NCBI GenBank assembly: GCA_902777855.1
Contig: CACYVN010000005.1
Coordinates: forward strand, 84,716-144,888
Reading direction: 5' to 3'
DNA from: an uncultured bacterium
GTDB lineage: Bacteria > Cyanobacteriota > Vampirovibrionia > Gastranaerophilales > Gastranaerophilaceae
Length of the DNA stretch: 60,173 bases
Under the pieces are notes generated by a model. That model searched no databases and had not been told where the DNA came from. It worked only from the letters and a program-made list of their open reading frames with translations. Position numbers and translations under genes: made by a program. This document shows, one piece after another, positions 6,901-15,760 of the stretch (the stretch's first letter is position 1; every line of letters begins with the position of its first letter).

Positions 6901-8145
6901 ATGATTACAAATATTATATCGGCAATTGGAAACAACAGAAGCGTTTACCCTCTGATATTGAGAGACTGCGGAATAGAAGTTCCGTCTAAGATTTACATAA
7001 CAAGAAAAGAAAATCTTAAAGAATCAAAAACAAAGGCAAATGATGCAACAAGAGAAAAATTTATAGATGAGTACGCAACATCAGCACTGTGGTTAGGCGG
7101 AATACCGTTTGTTGAAAAAGTTTATAACAAATTTATAAAACGCAAAGGTTTTAGCCCTGATGCGGACATAAAACTATTTAAAGAAAATGAATATCAGGGA
7201 ATAGATTACAATATTAAAAAATTCAAAGATACTGCAGCAAAAGAGGTTGCGCAACTTGAAAAGATTAAAAATAACCGTGCGCTTTTTGAAAAAATCATCG
7301 CAGGTAAATTTGCAGCGGCAATTATCATACCTACCGCACTGATGGGTTTTGTTCTTCCAAAACTCAACTTTGCACTGACAAGAAAAATTAAGGAAAAGAG
7401 AATAGAAATTCCGCAAAAACAAGCTCTAAATCAAAAACCCTCCATGACCGCATTTACATCAGGCAAAAGCGTAAGTTTTACTGGCAACTGGGTAAGCGCA
7501 ATCGCAAATATGAAAACTGTCGATAAAATGGCAATAACAGACGGTGGTCTGACTGTCGGGAGAGTTTCAACGTCAAGAAATAAAGATGAAGCCTGTGTAA
7601 ATGCTTTCAGAATGATAGGCTCAATGATTCTTAATTTTGTAACTCCGATTTACATCGCAAAATTTCTTGACAAATGCGCAAACAAAGCCTTCGGACTTAA
7701 TGTAAACCTTGATCCGCTCATAATGGGCGACAAAGAACTTGTTAACGCAATAAAAGAAAACAGAGTTGAACTCCCGAAATCCAATAATGCAAAAGATATT
7801 TTTGAATTTATTGATTCAAAACCGCAAAGCCTGTTTTCAAAATTCGCAAGTGGGCAAGGAAAAATTACCTATCTTGAAAACGGGATAAGAGATCCGAGAA
7901 AATATGTCGACGTTAAAGAGCTAGCAAAATTCAAGGATGAATTTGAAAACTTTATTAAATCAGCAAAAGAATCATCCGATATTTCAAAATTTGTTAAAAA
8001 AGCAAAATTTGTAAAAGGAATAAATATCTTATCAAATGTCGCAATAAGCAGTGCGTTGCTTGCGGTAGTTTTGCCAAAACTTCAGTACGGCTTTAACAAA
8101 CTCGTAACAGGCTCTTACTCCGACCCCGGACTAAGAGATAATTAA
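6901..8145 (+). CDS. Hypothetical membrane-associated protein with V-S-F-T-G motif
   Basis: A 414-residue unknown of the type common in this lineage. Two related hydrophobic segments occur: about 137-160 (AAAIIIPTALMGFVLPKL) and 379-400 (NVAISSALLAVVLPKL). Both end in VLPKL, suggesting an internal duplication. A third hydrophobic stretch lies near 235-255. VSFTG occurs at 191-195. No enzyme motif was recognised. The gene overlaps the 3' end of rseP by 4 bp, tail to tail. It lies 108 bp after a candidate His-responsive attenuator. The start ATG is preceded by GAGGAAAAAC. Confidence 0.6.
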   Translation: MITNIISAIGNNRSVYPLILRDCGIEVPSKIYITRKENLKESKTKANDATREKFIDEYATSALWLGGIPFVEKVYNKFIKRKGFSPDADIKLFKENEYQGIDYNIKKFKDTAAKEVAQLEKIKNNRALFEKIIAGKFAAAIIIPTALMGFVLPKLNFALTRKIKEKRIEIPQKQALNQKPSMTAFTSGKSVSFTGNWVSAIANMKTVDKMAITDGGLTVGRVSTSRNKDEACVNAFRMIGSMILNFVTPIYIAKFLDKCANKAFGLNVNLDPLIMGDKELVNAIKENRVELPKSNNAKDIFEFIDSKPQSLFSKFASGQGKITYLENGIRDPRKYVDVKELAKFKDEFENFIKSAKESSDISKFVKKAKFVKGINILSNVAISSALLAVVLPKLQYGFNKLVTGSYSDPGLRDN

Positions 8146-9509
8146 AACTTGTGTTTTAAAAGTGCATAGACATCATTAAAAATTATCAGAATCATAAGCA
8201 AAATAAGGAGTAAGAAAAATATATTGCTTATTTTTTCGATATTTTCCTGATTTAGCGGTTTCCCTCGGAGTTTTTCAATAAGTAAAAACATAAAATGACC
8301 ACCGTCTAACGCAGGAATCGGCAGGAAGTTTATCAATGCCAAATCCATGGAAATCATCGCGGTTAAAAGAAGTCCTGAAAACATCCCGCTGTTTTTAATG
8401 ACATCTCCTCCGATTTTGGCAATAACAACGATTCCATGCAGGTCTTTTGCCGGAATTTTTCCGCTGAACAACTGCCACAAACCGTAAACAAGCATATAAG
8501 TCTGTTCCCATATGTATTTACAACTTTCCGTAAATATTCTTGCGGGAGTTTTTGTAACGGTCAAATCCTGCTTCGCAGCCATAGAAATTCCGATTATACC
8601 GTCTTTATTAGGATAAATCGGATTTAACTCAACAACTTTACCGTTTCTCAAAACAGTAATTACAACAGGTTTTAAACCGTCAGATAGGGCATAAGCCAAA
8701 TCTTTAAGAGTATAAGTCCCGTCTGATACATAAGTTCCGTTTTTAATAGAATTTCTTAATTTTATCTGCTCTTTTGATAATTGAATTTCATCATTTTTGT
8801 AAGGAGCATAACCTTTTAATTCTTCGTCCTTTATAACAATTTTCGGTTCAATAACTTCATCTGAACCGATATTTACTATTTCACCTTTTTTAATTATTTT
8901 TTCAGTATCTAATGACGGATTAAGTTTTTGTAATTTTGCAAGATTTTCTGACGCAAATTTTTCATTTACATGCCCGTCAAATTTTGCACTGTTTTTGGAA
9001 TAGAGAGAAATTGCATAAGTTGAATGAATATCAGAACCGTTAATTTTTATAATTCTGTCACCTTTTTTCAGACCGCTTTGCCACACAGATTCAGTTTTTG
9101 GAGCAGTAATAGAATTTATATAAACCTGATAATTTCCGGACGGCAATTTACCCCAAACAGCAGCAGTAAACATTACAAGCAAAATTGCTGTTATTACATT
9201 TGCGATTACACCGGCGCTGATTACTATCATCCTCTGCCATACAGGGCGATTTACAAACCTGTCTTTTGAATCTGCAGGGAGCTTTGAATCTTTATCATCA
9301 TCAGGAAATGCGACATATCCTCCTAATAAACAAGCATGCACAAGAATTTCAACATCTCCGACTTTTTTACTCCATAATGTCGGCCCGATAGGCAAACCAA
9401 ACCCAAATTTATCAACCTTGATGCCCAACATTCTTGCAGCCATAAAATGCCCTGCTTCGTGAACCAAAATCAAAAAACTGAGTAATAAAATCATTATTAT
9501 AACTGACAT
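8142..9509 (-). CDS. rseP: RseP / site-2 protease family zinc metalloprotease
   Basis: A 455-residue intramembrane protease. The zinc motif HEAGH is at 17-21 in the first membrane helix. The third ligand region, FLPIPALDGGH, is near 400-410. Family members cleave membrane-bound regulators and signal-peptide remnants. The PDZ region starts near 130 (GLKKGDRIIKING) and resumes near 280 (LRNGKVVELNP). About 90 polar residues lie between, so the PDZ is either split by an insertion or duplicated and diverged. It is the last gene of the ruvB-kdsA-MBL-pheS-rseP run, 15 bp after pheS. No anti-sigma factor is nearby, so its substrate is unknown. Confidence 0.92.
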   Translation of the reverse strand: MSVIIMILLLSFLILVHEAGHFMAARMLGIKVDKFGFGLPIGPTLWSKKVGDVEILVHACLLGGYVAFPDDDKDSKLPADSKDRFVNRPVWQRMIVISAGVIANVITAILLVMFTAAVWGKLPSGNYQVYINSITAPKTESVWQSGLKKGDRIIKINGSDIHSTYAISLYSKNSAKFDGHVNEKFASENLAKLQKLNPSLDTEKIIKKGEIVNIGSDEVIEPKIVIKDEELKGYAPYKNDEIQLSKEQIKLRNSIKNGTYVSDGTYTLKDLAYALSDGLKPVVITVLRNGKVVELNPIYPNKDGIIGISMAAKQDLTVTKTPARIFTESCKYIWEQTYMLVYGLWQLFSGKIPAKDLHGIVVIAKIGGDVIKNSGMFSGLLLTAMISMDLALINFLPIPALDGGHFMFLLIEKLRGKPLNQENIEKISNIFFLLLILLMILIIFNDVYALLKHKF

Positions 9510-9524
9510 ATTTATATTTCCCTT

Positions 9525-10562
9525 TTATTTAAACTGGGCAGTAAATCTGACATCATTGTTAAAGAACAAACGAATATCATCAACCGCATATTTAAGCATC
9601 GCAAGTCTTTCAACCCCGACACCAAACGCAAAACCACTATATACATCAGGATCAATATCAACCCCTCTTAATACATTAGGGTCAACCATGCCTGCACCCA
9701 AAATTTCCAACCAACCCGTACCTGAGCATGTTCTGCACCCTTTGCCCTGACACATTATACACTGAACATCAACCTCTGCTGACGGTTCTGTAAACGGGAA
9801 AAAGCTGTTACGAAATCTTGTCGGGCGGCTTTCACCAAAATAAATTCTTATAAATTCGTTTAAAACACCCTTCAAATCACCAAAAGTTATACCTTTATCA
9901 ACATAAAGACCTTCAATCTGATGGAAAAAGTTATTTTTTCTTGAATTGATATTTTCGTTACGATACACACGCCCCGGCGCAATAATTCTAATCGGAGGCT
10001 TTTTGGCTTCCATAGCATGAATCTGCGCACCTGAAGTTTGACTTCTTAATACAACATTAGGCGCAACATTTGTAAAAAAGGTATCCTGAACATCACGTGC
10101 AGGATGATCTTTTGGTACATTTAGCATATCAAAGTTATAATATTCGGTTTCAACCTCCGGAGCGAACTCATCTTCTACAACGCTAAAGCCAAGGCTTCTG
10201 AAAATTGAACAAATTTCTTCGGTTGTGGAAGTCAAAAGATGGGTGTGACCTTTCGGGATAAACTGCCCCGGCATAGTCACATCAAGTCTTTCTTTTTGCA
10301 GTTTTTCGTTCAATTCTTTTTCGTAAAACAATTTGAATTTATCCGCAATGGCACTTTCAAGTTTTTGGGTAATTTCATTAGCCAAAGCCCCGACAACTTT
10401 TTTATCCTCGATAGACAAGTCTTTCAAGCCTTTTTTAATCTCGTTAAATTCCCCTTTACGGCTTAAATATTTATTTTTGATATCTTCCAAATCTTTTGTA
10501 TTAACGGCTTTTTCTATATCTGCCGAAGCATCCGAGTAAATTTTTTCCAATTGTTCTTTCAT
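9525..10562 (-). CDS. pheS: Phenylalanine-tRNA ligase alpha subunit
   Basis: A 345-residue class II aminoacyl-tRNA synthetase subunit that charges tRNA-Phe as an alpha2-beta2 enzyme. It has an N-terminal coiled coil (about 1-85), motif 2 (APGRVYRNENINSRKNNFFHQ), and the C-terminal CIMCQGKGCRTC followed by GAGMVDP and the motif-3 stretch FAFGVGVERLAML. The start is set at the ATG of MKEQLEKI, where homologues begin and which has an AAAGAAAAGG site. The frame stays open 22 codons further into a repeat. The beta subunit gene pheT is not adjacent, which is unusual but not rare. Confidence 0.95.
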   Translation of the reverse strand: MKEQLEKIYSDASADIEKAVNTKDLEDIKNKYLSRKGEFNEIKKGLKDLSIEDKKVVGALANEITQKLESAIADKFKLFYEKELNEKLQKERLDVTMPGQFIPKGHTHLLTSTTEEICSIFRSLGFSVVEDEFAPEVETEYYNFDMLNVPKDHPARDVQDTFFTNVAPNVVLRSQTSGAQIHAMEAKKPPIRIIAPGRVYRNENINSRKNNFFHQIEGLYVDKGITFGDLKGVLNEFIRIYFGESRPTRFRNSFFPFTEPSAEVDVQCIMCQGKGCRTCSGTGWLEILGAGMVDPNVLRGVDIDPDVYSGFAFGVGVERLAMLKYAVDDIRLFFNNDVRFTAQFK

Positions 10563-10585
10563 AATTTTTTCCTTTTCTTTCATTG

Positions 10586-10657
10586 TCCCCTCTACCTGTG
10601 GGAGAGGGTAGAATTTCAACTTGAGCAAAAAGCGAAAGTTAGAAATTCGGGTGAGGG
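10586..10657. repeat. Dispersed repeat of about 70 bp, copy 2
   Basis: The reverse complement aligns with 6794-6862. Its ends carry an inverted repeat (CCCTCTACC...GGGAGAGGG inside, GGGTGAGGG at the far end). It fills the gap between the MBL hydrolase stop and pheS and touches the hydrolase stop codon. Confidence 0.65.
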
Positions 10658-11284
10658 TTATACCACCTCATTATATTGTTTTTCATAACCTATTGTTGTT
10701 TCAGGTCCGTGACCGCAATAAACAACCGTATCATCAGGCAGTTTGAAAAGTTTTTCTATAACGCTGTGTTTTATCTGTTCAAGGCTTCCGCCCATAAAAT
10801 CTGTTCTGCCGACACTTCTTTTAAATAATGTGTCCCCGCTGAAAAGTTTTCCGTCATTAGTATAATAACACATTCCGCCTAAAGTATGACCTGGAGTAGA
10901 AATTGCCGTGAGTTCAACATCTCCGATTTTGAATTTGTCACCTTCTTTAATTTCTTTTTTTACACTTGTGACTTCAGGAATACGAACCCCGCCAAGCACC
11001 ATTGTCATTTGAGGCGCATATTCAATTTGTTCTTTATCCTCTTGTGATACATAAATATCACAGCCAAATTCCTCATGAAATCTGTTGCAACCTAAAATAT
11101 GGTCAAAATGCCCGTGAGTTAAAAGAACTTTTTTGAGATTAACCCCGAGCCTTTTAATTTCATTAATATAATCATCATCAGGACTTGAACAGTCTATCAA
11201 GAGCGCATCTTTTGTATCGTCATCAATTAAAAGATAGTTATTCGCATCAATAGGCCCCTGAACAAACGTAAGCATTTCAACCAT
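10658..11284 (-). CDS. MBL-fold metallo-hydrolase (glyoxalase II-like)
   Basis: A 208-residue metallo-beta-lactamase-fold enzyme of the YcbL / glyoxalase II type. The metal motif THGHFDH is at 56-62 (H57, H59, D61, H62), with a further histidine in STPGHTLGG, the aspartate in FSGDTLF and the last histidine in YCGHGPET. Members hydrolyse thioesters such as S-lactoylglutathione, or have unknown cytosolic roles. It lacks the C-terminal domain of true glyoxalase II. It abuts kdsA (1-bp junction), so the two are translated from one mRNA. Substrate is unknown. Confidence 0.88.
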   Translation of the reverse strand: MVEMLTFVQGPIDANNYLLIDDDTKDALLIDCSSPDDDYINEIKRLGVNLKKVLLTHGHFDHILGCNRFHEEFGCDIYVSQEDKEQIEYAPQMTMVLGGVRIPEVTSVKKEIKEGDKFKIGDVELTAISTPGHTLGGMCYYTNDGKLFSGDTLFKRSVGRTDFMGGSLEQIKHSVIEKLFKLPDDTVVYCGHGPETTIGYEKQYNEVV

Positions 11285-12112
11285 TTAATCAAGACCTCTT
11301 ACAAGTTTAAATATTTTGTTGCAGATATCAAATAATTCTTTTGCATCTTTAAGAGCAACCATATTCGCACCATCACAAAGCGCCTTGTCAGGTTCCGGAT
11401 GAATTTCAAAGAACAAAACATCCGCACCTGAAGCCATGGCAGATTTTGCCAAAGTCGGAACAAATCTTCTGTCCCCGCCCGAACTTGTGCCGTTAGCCCC
11501 TGGAAGCTGAACGCTGTGAGTTGCGTCAAACACTACAGGATAACCAAATTCTTTCATAATCGGTATTCCCCGAAAATCTACAACTAAATTATTATACCCG
11601 AATGTTGTTCCTCTGTCTGTTACCATAATATTTTTATTACCGGAATCTTCAACCTTTTTTATCAAAGATTTCATTTGTTCGGGGGCAAGGAACTGACCTT
11701 TTTTGATGTTAATAATCTTATTGGTTTTACCTGCAGAAACAAGCAAATCCGTCTGACGGCATAAAAACGCAGGTATTTGAATAATATCTGCCACTTGCGC
11801 AACCCTTTGTGCCTGAGAAGGTTCATGAATATCCGTTACGATAGGCAGGTCAAATTTTTCTTTGACTTTTTTAAGCATTTCTAAGCCTTTTTCCATCCCG
11901 GGACCTCTGAATGAAGTCAAAGATGAACGGTTTGCTTTGTCAAATGATGATTTAAACACAAAATTTATGTCTAAATCACTTGTAATTTCTTTTAATCCCT
12001 GTGCAGTTTCGTTAAGAATTTCCTGACTTTCGATAGCACAAGGTCCTGCAAGGATAGTCAGTTTATCCCCGCCGATTTCAAAATCCCTAAGTTTAATCCT
12101 CTGTTTACTCAT
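11285..12112 (-). CDS. kdsA: 3-deoxy-8-phosphooctulonate synthase (KDO8P synthase)
   Basis: A 275-residue protein that condenses arabinose-5-phosphate with phosphoenolpyruvate to KDO-8-phosphate, for the LPS inner core. Recognisable family stretches are LAGPCAIES near 20-30, KSSFDKANRSS, FRGPGMEKGL, PIVTDIHEP, VTDRGTTFGY and FDATHSVQLPG. The start is put at the ATG of MSKQRIKL. The frame extends eight codons to a GTG without a better ribosome site. Its presence, with the heptosyltransferase-like gene at 44737, argues for a Gram-negative LPS envelope. It sits between ruvB and the MBL hydrolase on one strand. Confidence 0.95.
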   Translation of the reverse strand: MSKQRIKLRDFEIGGDKLTILAGPCAIESQEILNETAQGLKEITSDLDINFVFKSSFDKANRSSLTSFRGPGMEKGLEMLKKVKEKFDLPIVTDIHEPSQAQRVAQVADIIQIPAFLCRQTDLLVSAGKTNKIINIKKGQFLAPEQMKSLIKKVEDSGNKNIMVTDRGTTFGYNNLVVDFRGIPIMKEFGYPVVFDATHSVQLPGANGTSSGGDRRFVPTLAKSAMASGADVLFFEIHPEPDKALCDGANMVALKDAKELFDICNKIFKLVRGLD

Positions 12113-12150
12113 ACCTGAATTATAAAAAAAACGCACAAAAATTACAAGGT

Positions 12151-13221
12151 TTAAAACAAACTCTGTTGATTTGAGTTTACGGTTTTATAGCCAAGGTGTC
12201 TGTAGGTTTCGGGGGTAACTTTTCTGCCTCTTGGGGTACGTTGCAAAAGTCCGCATTGTAAAAGATAGGGTTCACACACATCTTCTAATGTTCTTGAATC
12301 TTCTCCTATTGCGGCGCTGATAGTTTCTATCCCGACAGGACCGCCGTCATATTTTTCAATAATAAGTTTTAGTAAATTTCTATCAGTATTATCTAAACCA
12401 AACTCATCAATTTCAAGAATATCAAGCGAACTGTTTGCGATATCTTCATTAATTTTTCCGTTATTTTTGACTATTGCATAATCGCTGACCCTTTTTATAA
12501 GCCTGTTTGCAATTCGTGGTGTACCGCGTGAGCGTTTTGCTATTGCATAAGCAGATTTTCCGTCAATTTCTATATCAAGAAGTTTTGCGGTTCTTTCTAT
12601 AACCTTTGAAAGTTCCTCCGGAGTATAAAATTCAAGCCTGTGAACTATCCCGAACCTGTCCCTTAACGGACCTGAAAGTTCGCCTGCTTTTGTAGTCGCA
12701 CCGATGAGAGTAAATTTTGGTAAGGGAATACGCAAAGTCTTGACAGTCTGTGCCTTGCCGGTTGTCATATCGAGATAAAAATCTTCCATAGCGGGGTATA
12801 ATATTTCTTCCGCAACTTTATTCAGACGGTGAATTTCATCAATAAACAAAATCTGGTTTTCCTCCAAAGACATCAATATACCTATAATATCTCGGGGTCT
12901 TTCAAGAGCCGGGGCAGAAGTAATTTTAACAGGCACGCCCATTTCGTTGCCGATTACACCTGCAAGAGTGGTTTTGCCCAAACCGGGAGGGCCATAAAAC
13001 AATATGTGATCAAGTGCTTTTTCTCTTTTTTTGGATGCCTCAATCGTAATTTTTAAATGTTTAAGTAAATTAGATTGACCAATGTACGAATTAAAATCCT
13101 TCGGACGAATACTGTTCTCAAATGCTCTGTCATTATCATTTGCATCAGTCTTAACCACAGGATTTTTCTTTTCATGAGGTTTAATATTCAAAAAATCATT
13201 ATCATCCGAAATTATACTCAA
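12151..13221 (-). CDS. ruvB: Holliday junction branch migration helicase RuvB
   Basis: A 356-residue AAA+ motor that drives Holliday junction branch migration with RuvA. It has Walker A GPPGLGKT at 77-84, Walker B FIDEIH, sensor-1 IGATTKAG, arginine-finger region LRDRFG, and a C-terminal winged helix with EPYLLQCGLLQRTPRGR. About 35 extra N-terminal residues precede the core, so length is slightly above average. The start is TTG, supported by GGGAG about 8 nt upstream. It begins the run through rseP; ruvA and ruvC are not in the window. Confidence 0.96.
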   Translation of the reverse strand: MSIISDDNDFLNIKPHEKKNPVVKTDANDNDRAFENSIRPKDFNSYIGQSNLLKHLKITIEASKKREKALDHILFYGPPGLGKTTLAGVIGNEMGVPVKITSAPALERPRDIIGILMSLEENQILFIDEIHRLNKVAEEILYPAMEDFYLDMTTGKAQTVKTLRIPLPKFTLIGATTKAGELSGPLRDRFGIVHRLEFYTPEELSKVIERTAKLLDIEIDGKSAYAIAKRSRGTPRIANRLIKRVSDYAIVKNNGKINEDIANSSLDILEIDEFGLDNTDRNLLKLIIEKYDGGPVGIETISAAIGEDSRTLEDVCEPYLLQCGLLQRTPRGRKVTPETYRHLGYKTVNSNQQSLF

Positions 13222-13324
13222 AATTACACTCCCTTAAAACAATAATAACACAAGTTTGGCGATACATCAAATTGACAAAAACAGATAAATAATATAAATT
13301 AAATATGTAAATTAGGAGGTAAAT

Positions 13325-13579
13325 ATGGAAGAAAAACAATTTAATACGGAATGGCTTGCAACATTTTTGTTTTGCTTATTTTTAGGAATATTTGGAGCAC
13401 ATCGTTTTTGGACAGGCAAAAAAGGCTCCGCATGGGCTATGCTGCTTATAAGTTTACTTTTAGGCTGGCTTGGTATAGGACTTTTGATTACAAGTATTTG
13501 GGCTCTTGTTGATTTAATTTTAATCGCTTGTGCAAAATTCACAGGCAAAGATGGACAGCCTATTCCTTGGATGGTATAG
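13325..13579 (+). CDS. TM2 domain membrane protein
   Basis: An 84-residue protein with the TM2 domain: two hydrophobic helices (about 10-26 and 37-62) linked by the conserved GAHRFWTGKKGSAW turn. TM2 proteins are small inner-membrane proteins of unknown molecular function. AGGAGG sits 6-7 nt before the ATG, and a terminator follows 14 bp after the stop, so it is a single-gene unit. It is divergent from ruvB. Confidence 0.9.
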   Translation: MEEKQFNTEWLATFLFCLFLGIFGAHRFWTGKKGSAWAMLLISLLLGWLGIGLLITSIWALVDLILIACAKFTGKDGQPIPWMV

Positions 13580-13593
13580 AAACATACAAAAAA

Positions 13594-13632
13594 AATAACG
13601 AGTCGATTAATTTATATCGGCTCGTTATTTTT
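13594..13632 (+). terminator. Rho-independent terminator of the TM2 gene
   Basis: AATAACGAGTCGAT pairs with ATCGGCTCGTTATT (one G-U), then TTTT. Confidence 0.9.
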
Positions 13633-13727
13633 GCTATTTATAAATAAATGTAACAAAAATCTCTGTTCTGAAGCAATTTTACAGAAATTATATACTTTTT
13701 ATATATAACAAAAGGAGGTGCTTAAAT

Positions 13728-14066
13728 ATGGGCGGAGGACCAAGACCTGCAAAAGCAGTCAGAAACAGAGCGATTGGAAACATTATGAAACAAAGGCAAC
13801 AAGCCAAAAGATCAACACCGCAAGGACCTGATAAAGCTCAACAGGCAAATAATTACATACAGGATTATTACAGAGAAATGCAAGAGGCAAGACAACGTAA
13901 TATTGACTGGTTTGAAAATGGGACAGGTGACCAAACAGATAGTGATGTATATGCAAGAGAATGGGTACAGCGTCAAATTAGCGGCGAACGGGGAACATCT
14001 CTTACCCAAGCAGAAATAGACGCCATTTTAAAAGAAGCAAAAAGAGATGATCACAGACCACATTAA
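13728..14066 (+). CDS. Small basic hypothetical protein
   Basis: A 112-residue hydrophilic protein I do not recognise. The N-terminal 35 residues are Arg/Lys/Gln-rich (MGGGPRPAKAVRNRAI then KQRQQAKR), suggesting nucleic-acid or ribosome contact. The rest is charged and helical, ending in LTQAEIDAILKEAKRDDHRPH. It has the strongest ribosome-binding site in the window (AAAGGAGGTG) and its own terminator 8 bp after the stop, so it is likely an expressed single gene. No signal peptide or membrane segment. Function unknown. Confidence 0.65.
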   Translation: MGGGPRPAKAVRNRAIGNIMKQRQQAKRSTPQGPDKAQQANNYIQDYYREMQEARQRNIDWFENGTGDQTDSDVYAREWVQRQISGERGTSLTQAEIDAILKEAKRDDHRPH

Positions 14067-14074
14067 TAGTCGTT

Positions 14075-14107
14075 AAAAAAGCGGCTCGCAATGCGAGCCG
14101 CTTTTTG
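14075..14107 (+). terminator. Rho-independent terminator
   Basis: AAAAAGCGGCTCGCA and TGCGAGCCGCTTTTT form a perfect GC-rich hairpin with a minimal loop and T-run. It closes the 13728 gene and, read on the other strand, can also serve the ribosomal operon ending in rpsI at 14127. Confidence 0.93.
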
Positions 14108-14126
14108 TTTGTATAATTTGTAAAAA

Positions 14127-14525
14127 TTAACGTTTAGAGAATTGGAATCTCTTACGAGCTCTTTTTCTACCGTATTTTTTACGTTCTTTAACACGTGGGT
14201 CTCTGGTTAATAAGCCTTCTGCCTTAAGAACATTTCTGTATTCTTCATTAGCTTTGAGTAAAGCTCTTGAAATACCGTGTTTAATAGCACCACACTGTGC
14301 AACAACACCACCGCCTACTGCTTTAACTCTGACATCATATCTGTCCTGAGTTTCAGTTAAAACAAGCGGTCTATACACTAACATTTCGATAGCAGGTCTG
14401 TTGCCAATGTAGTTTTTCAAAGTTTTGCCGTTTACAAAGATTCTTCCTGAACCTTTTACCAATTTGACAACGGCGATGGAGGTCTTTCTTCTGCCTGTAG
14501 CCATTATAATATCTTTATCTGCCAT
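14127..14525 (-). CDS. rpsI: 30S ribosomal protein S9
   Basis: A 132-residue ribosomal protein of normal length. It begins with [14 protein letters not shown] and has the conserved [15 protein letters not shown] core and the basic tail ending KRFQFSKR, which reaches the P-site tRNA in the 30S subunit. It is the last gene of the operon and overlaps the rplM stop by one base (TAATG), so translation is coupled. The following hairpin at 14075-14107 probably ends the transcript. Confidence 0.97.
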   Translation of the reverse strand: MADKDIIMATGRRKTSIAVVKLVKGSGRIFVNGKTLKNYIGNRPAIEMLVYRPLVLTETQDRYDVRVKAVGGGVVAQCGAIKHGISRALLKANEEYRNVLKAEGLLTRDPRVKERKKYGRKRARKRFQFSKR

Positions 14526-14962
14526 TATTTAGCCTCCTTCGGTAATACAACCGGTTTTTGTGCTGCATGAGGATGTTCACTGCCTACATATACCTTTAAT
14601 TTGTTAAACTGTTCAGCACCTAAAGTATTATGCTGCAACATACCTCTAACAGCATGTTCAATAACAATTCTCGGGTCTTTTTCCATAACTTCTTTGAAAG
14701 AAGCAGTCTTCAATCCACCCGGATAACCGGTGTGATGTAAATAAATTTTATCAGTTTCTTTTTTACCTGAAACTACAACTTTATCAGCGTTGATAACGAT
14801 TACAAAATCGCCTGTATCAACGTTTGGGGTGTATTCAGGTTTATTTTTGCCTCTTAAAATGTCTGCAACACGAACAGCAAGACGACCTAAAATTTCGCCT
14901 TCAGCGTCGATTACATACCATTTTCTTTCAACTTCAAGAGGTTTAGCTGAATATGTTTTCAT
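14525..14962 (-). CDS. rplM: 50S ribosomal protein L13
   Basis: A 145-residue protein with L13 landmarks: [51 protein letters not shown] and [13 protein letters not shown]13 is an early-assembly 50S protein. The rplM-rpsI pair is near-universal, and the position after truA is the order found in Firmicutes and Cyanobacteria. A ribosome-binding site (GGAGAA) precedes the ATG. Confidence 0.97.
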   Translation of the reverse strand: MKTYSAKPLEVERKWYVIDAEGEILGRLAVRVADILRGKNKPEYTPNVDTGDFVIVINADKVVVSGKKETDKIYLHHTGYPGGLKTASFKEVMEKDPRIVIEHAVRGMLQHNTLGAEQFNKLKVYVGSEHPHAAQKPVVLPKEAK

Positions 14963-14986
14963 ATTGCATTTTCTCCATTATGTTTT

Positions 14987-15754
14987 TTAGTACGTTACTT
15001 CAATTAGTGTCAACCCATACGGGCTAACTGTTTGACCTGCTTTTTTGCGGTCTTTAGCTTCAAGAACCTTTAACATATGTTCGGGTTCAAGATTATGTCC
15101 TTCTATTTCAAGAAGGGTTCCGACAATTGTTCTTACCATATTGTATAAAAACCTGTTTCCAACAATATCAATAATCACTCGGTCACCAAGTTTTTGAACT
15201 TTGGCGCTTTCGATAAAACAGACTTTGCTCGGGTTCAGCGTTCCGGAGCTTTTAAAACTTGAAAAATCATGTTCCCCAAGCAGATAATTTAAAGATTTTT
15301 GCATTCTTTTTTCATCTGTCGGATATTTCACCCTCATCAAATCGCCATCAAATGCGTTTTTACATTTTCGGTTTATAAATTCAAACCTGTAATGGCGCCT
15401 TTTTGCGCTTTTTTGAGCGTGAAAACAATCATCCACCTGTTTTAAATCACTGACCGAGATATCATCAGGCAAAATTTCGTTTAATTGATAGACAAATTTT
15501 GAAGCAACAATATCTTTGTCTGTATCAAAATGAACGACCTGCCCTTTGGAATTTACACCTTTGTCAGTTCTTCCGGAAAAGACTGTTTTAAACTGTCGGT
15601 TATTATTTTCGGTATCACCGAATATCAATGTACTGAGTGCTTTTTCAAGTTCATGCTGTATTGTGGGCTCTTTTATGGGTTCGTCATCCTGAAATTGGAT
15701 TTGGCTTCCCGCATAATTTTTGCCCCTATACTGAACTTTTAAAGCATATCGCAT
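14987..15754 (-). CDS. truA: tRNA pseudouridine(38-40) synthase TruA
   Basis: A 255-residue pseudouridine synthase modifying positions 38-40 of the tRNA anticodon stem. The catalytic aspartate is in FSGRTDKGVNSKGQVVHF near 59-76 (His is usual where N occurs in GVHA). A second domain carries HDFSSFKSSGT and FLYNMVRTIVGTLLE. It sits between rplQ (6-bp gap) and rplM in the canonical place. Length is normal. Confidence 0.95.
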   Translation of the reverse strand: MRYALKVQYRGKNYAGSQIQFQDDEPIKEPTIQHELEKALSTLIFGDTENNNRQFKTVFSGRTDKGVNSKGQVVHFDTDKDIVASKFVYQLNEILPDDISVSDLKQVDDCFHAQKSAKRRHYRFEFINRKCKNAFDGDLMRVKYPTDEKRMQKSLNYLLGEHDFSSFKSSGTLNPSKVCFIESAKVQKLGDRVIIDIVGNRFLYNMVRTIVGTLLEIEGHNLEPEHMLKVLEAKDRKKAGQTVSPYGLTLIEVTY

Positions 15755-15760
15755 CTGATA

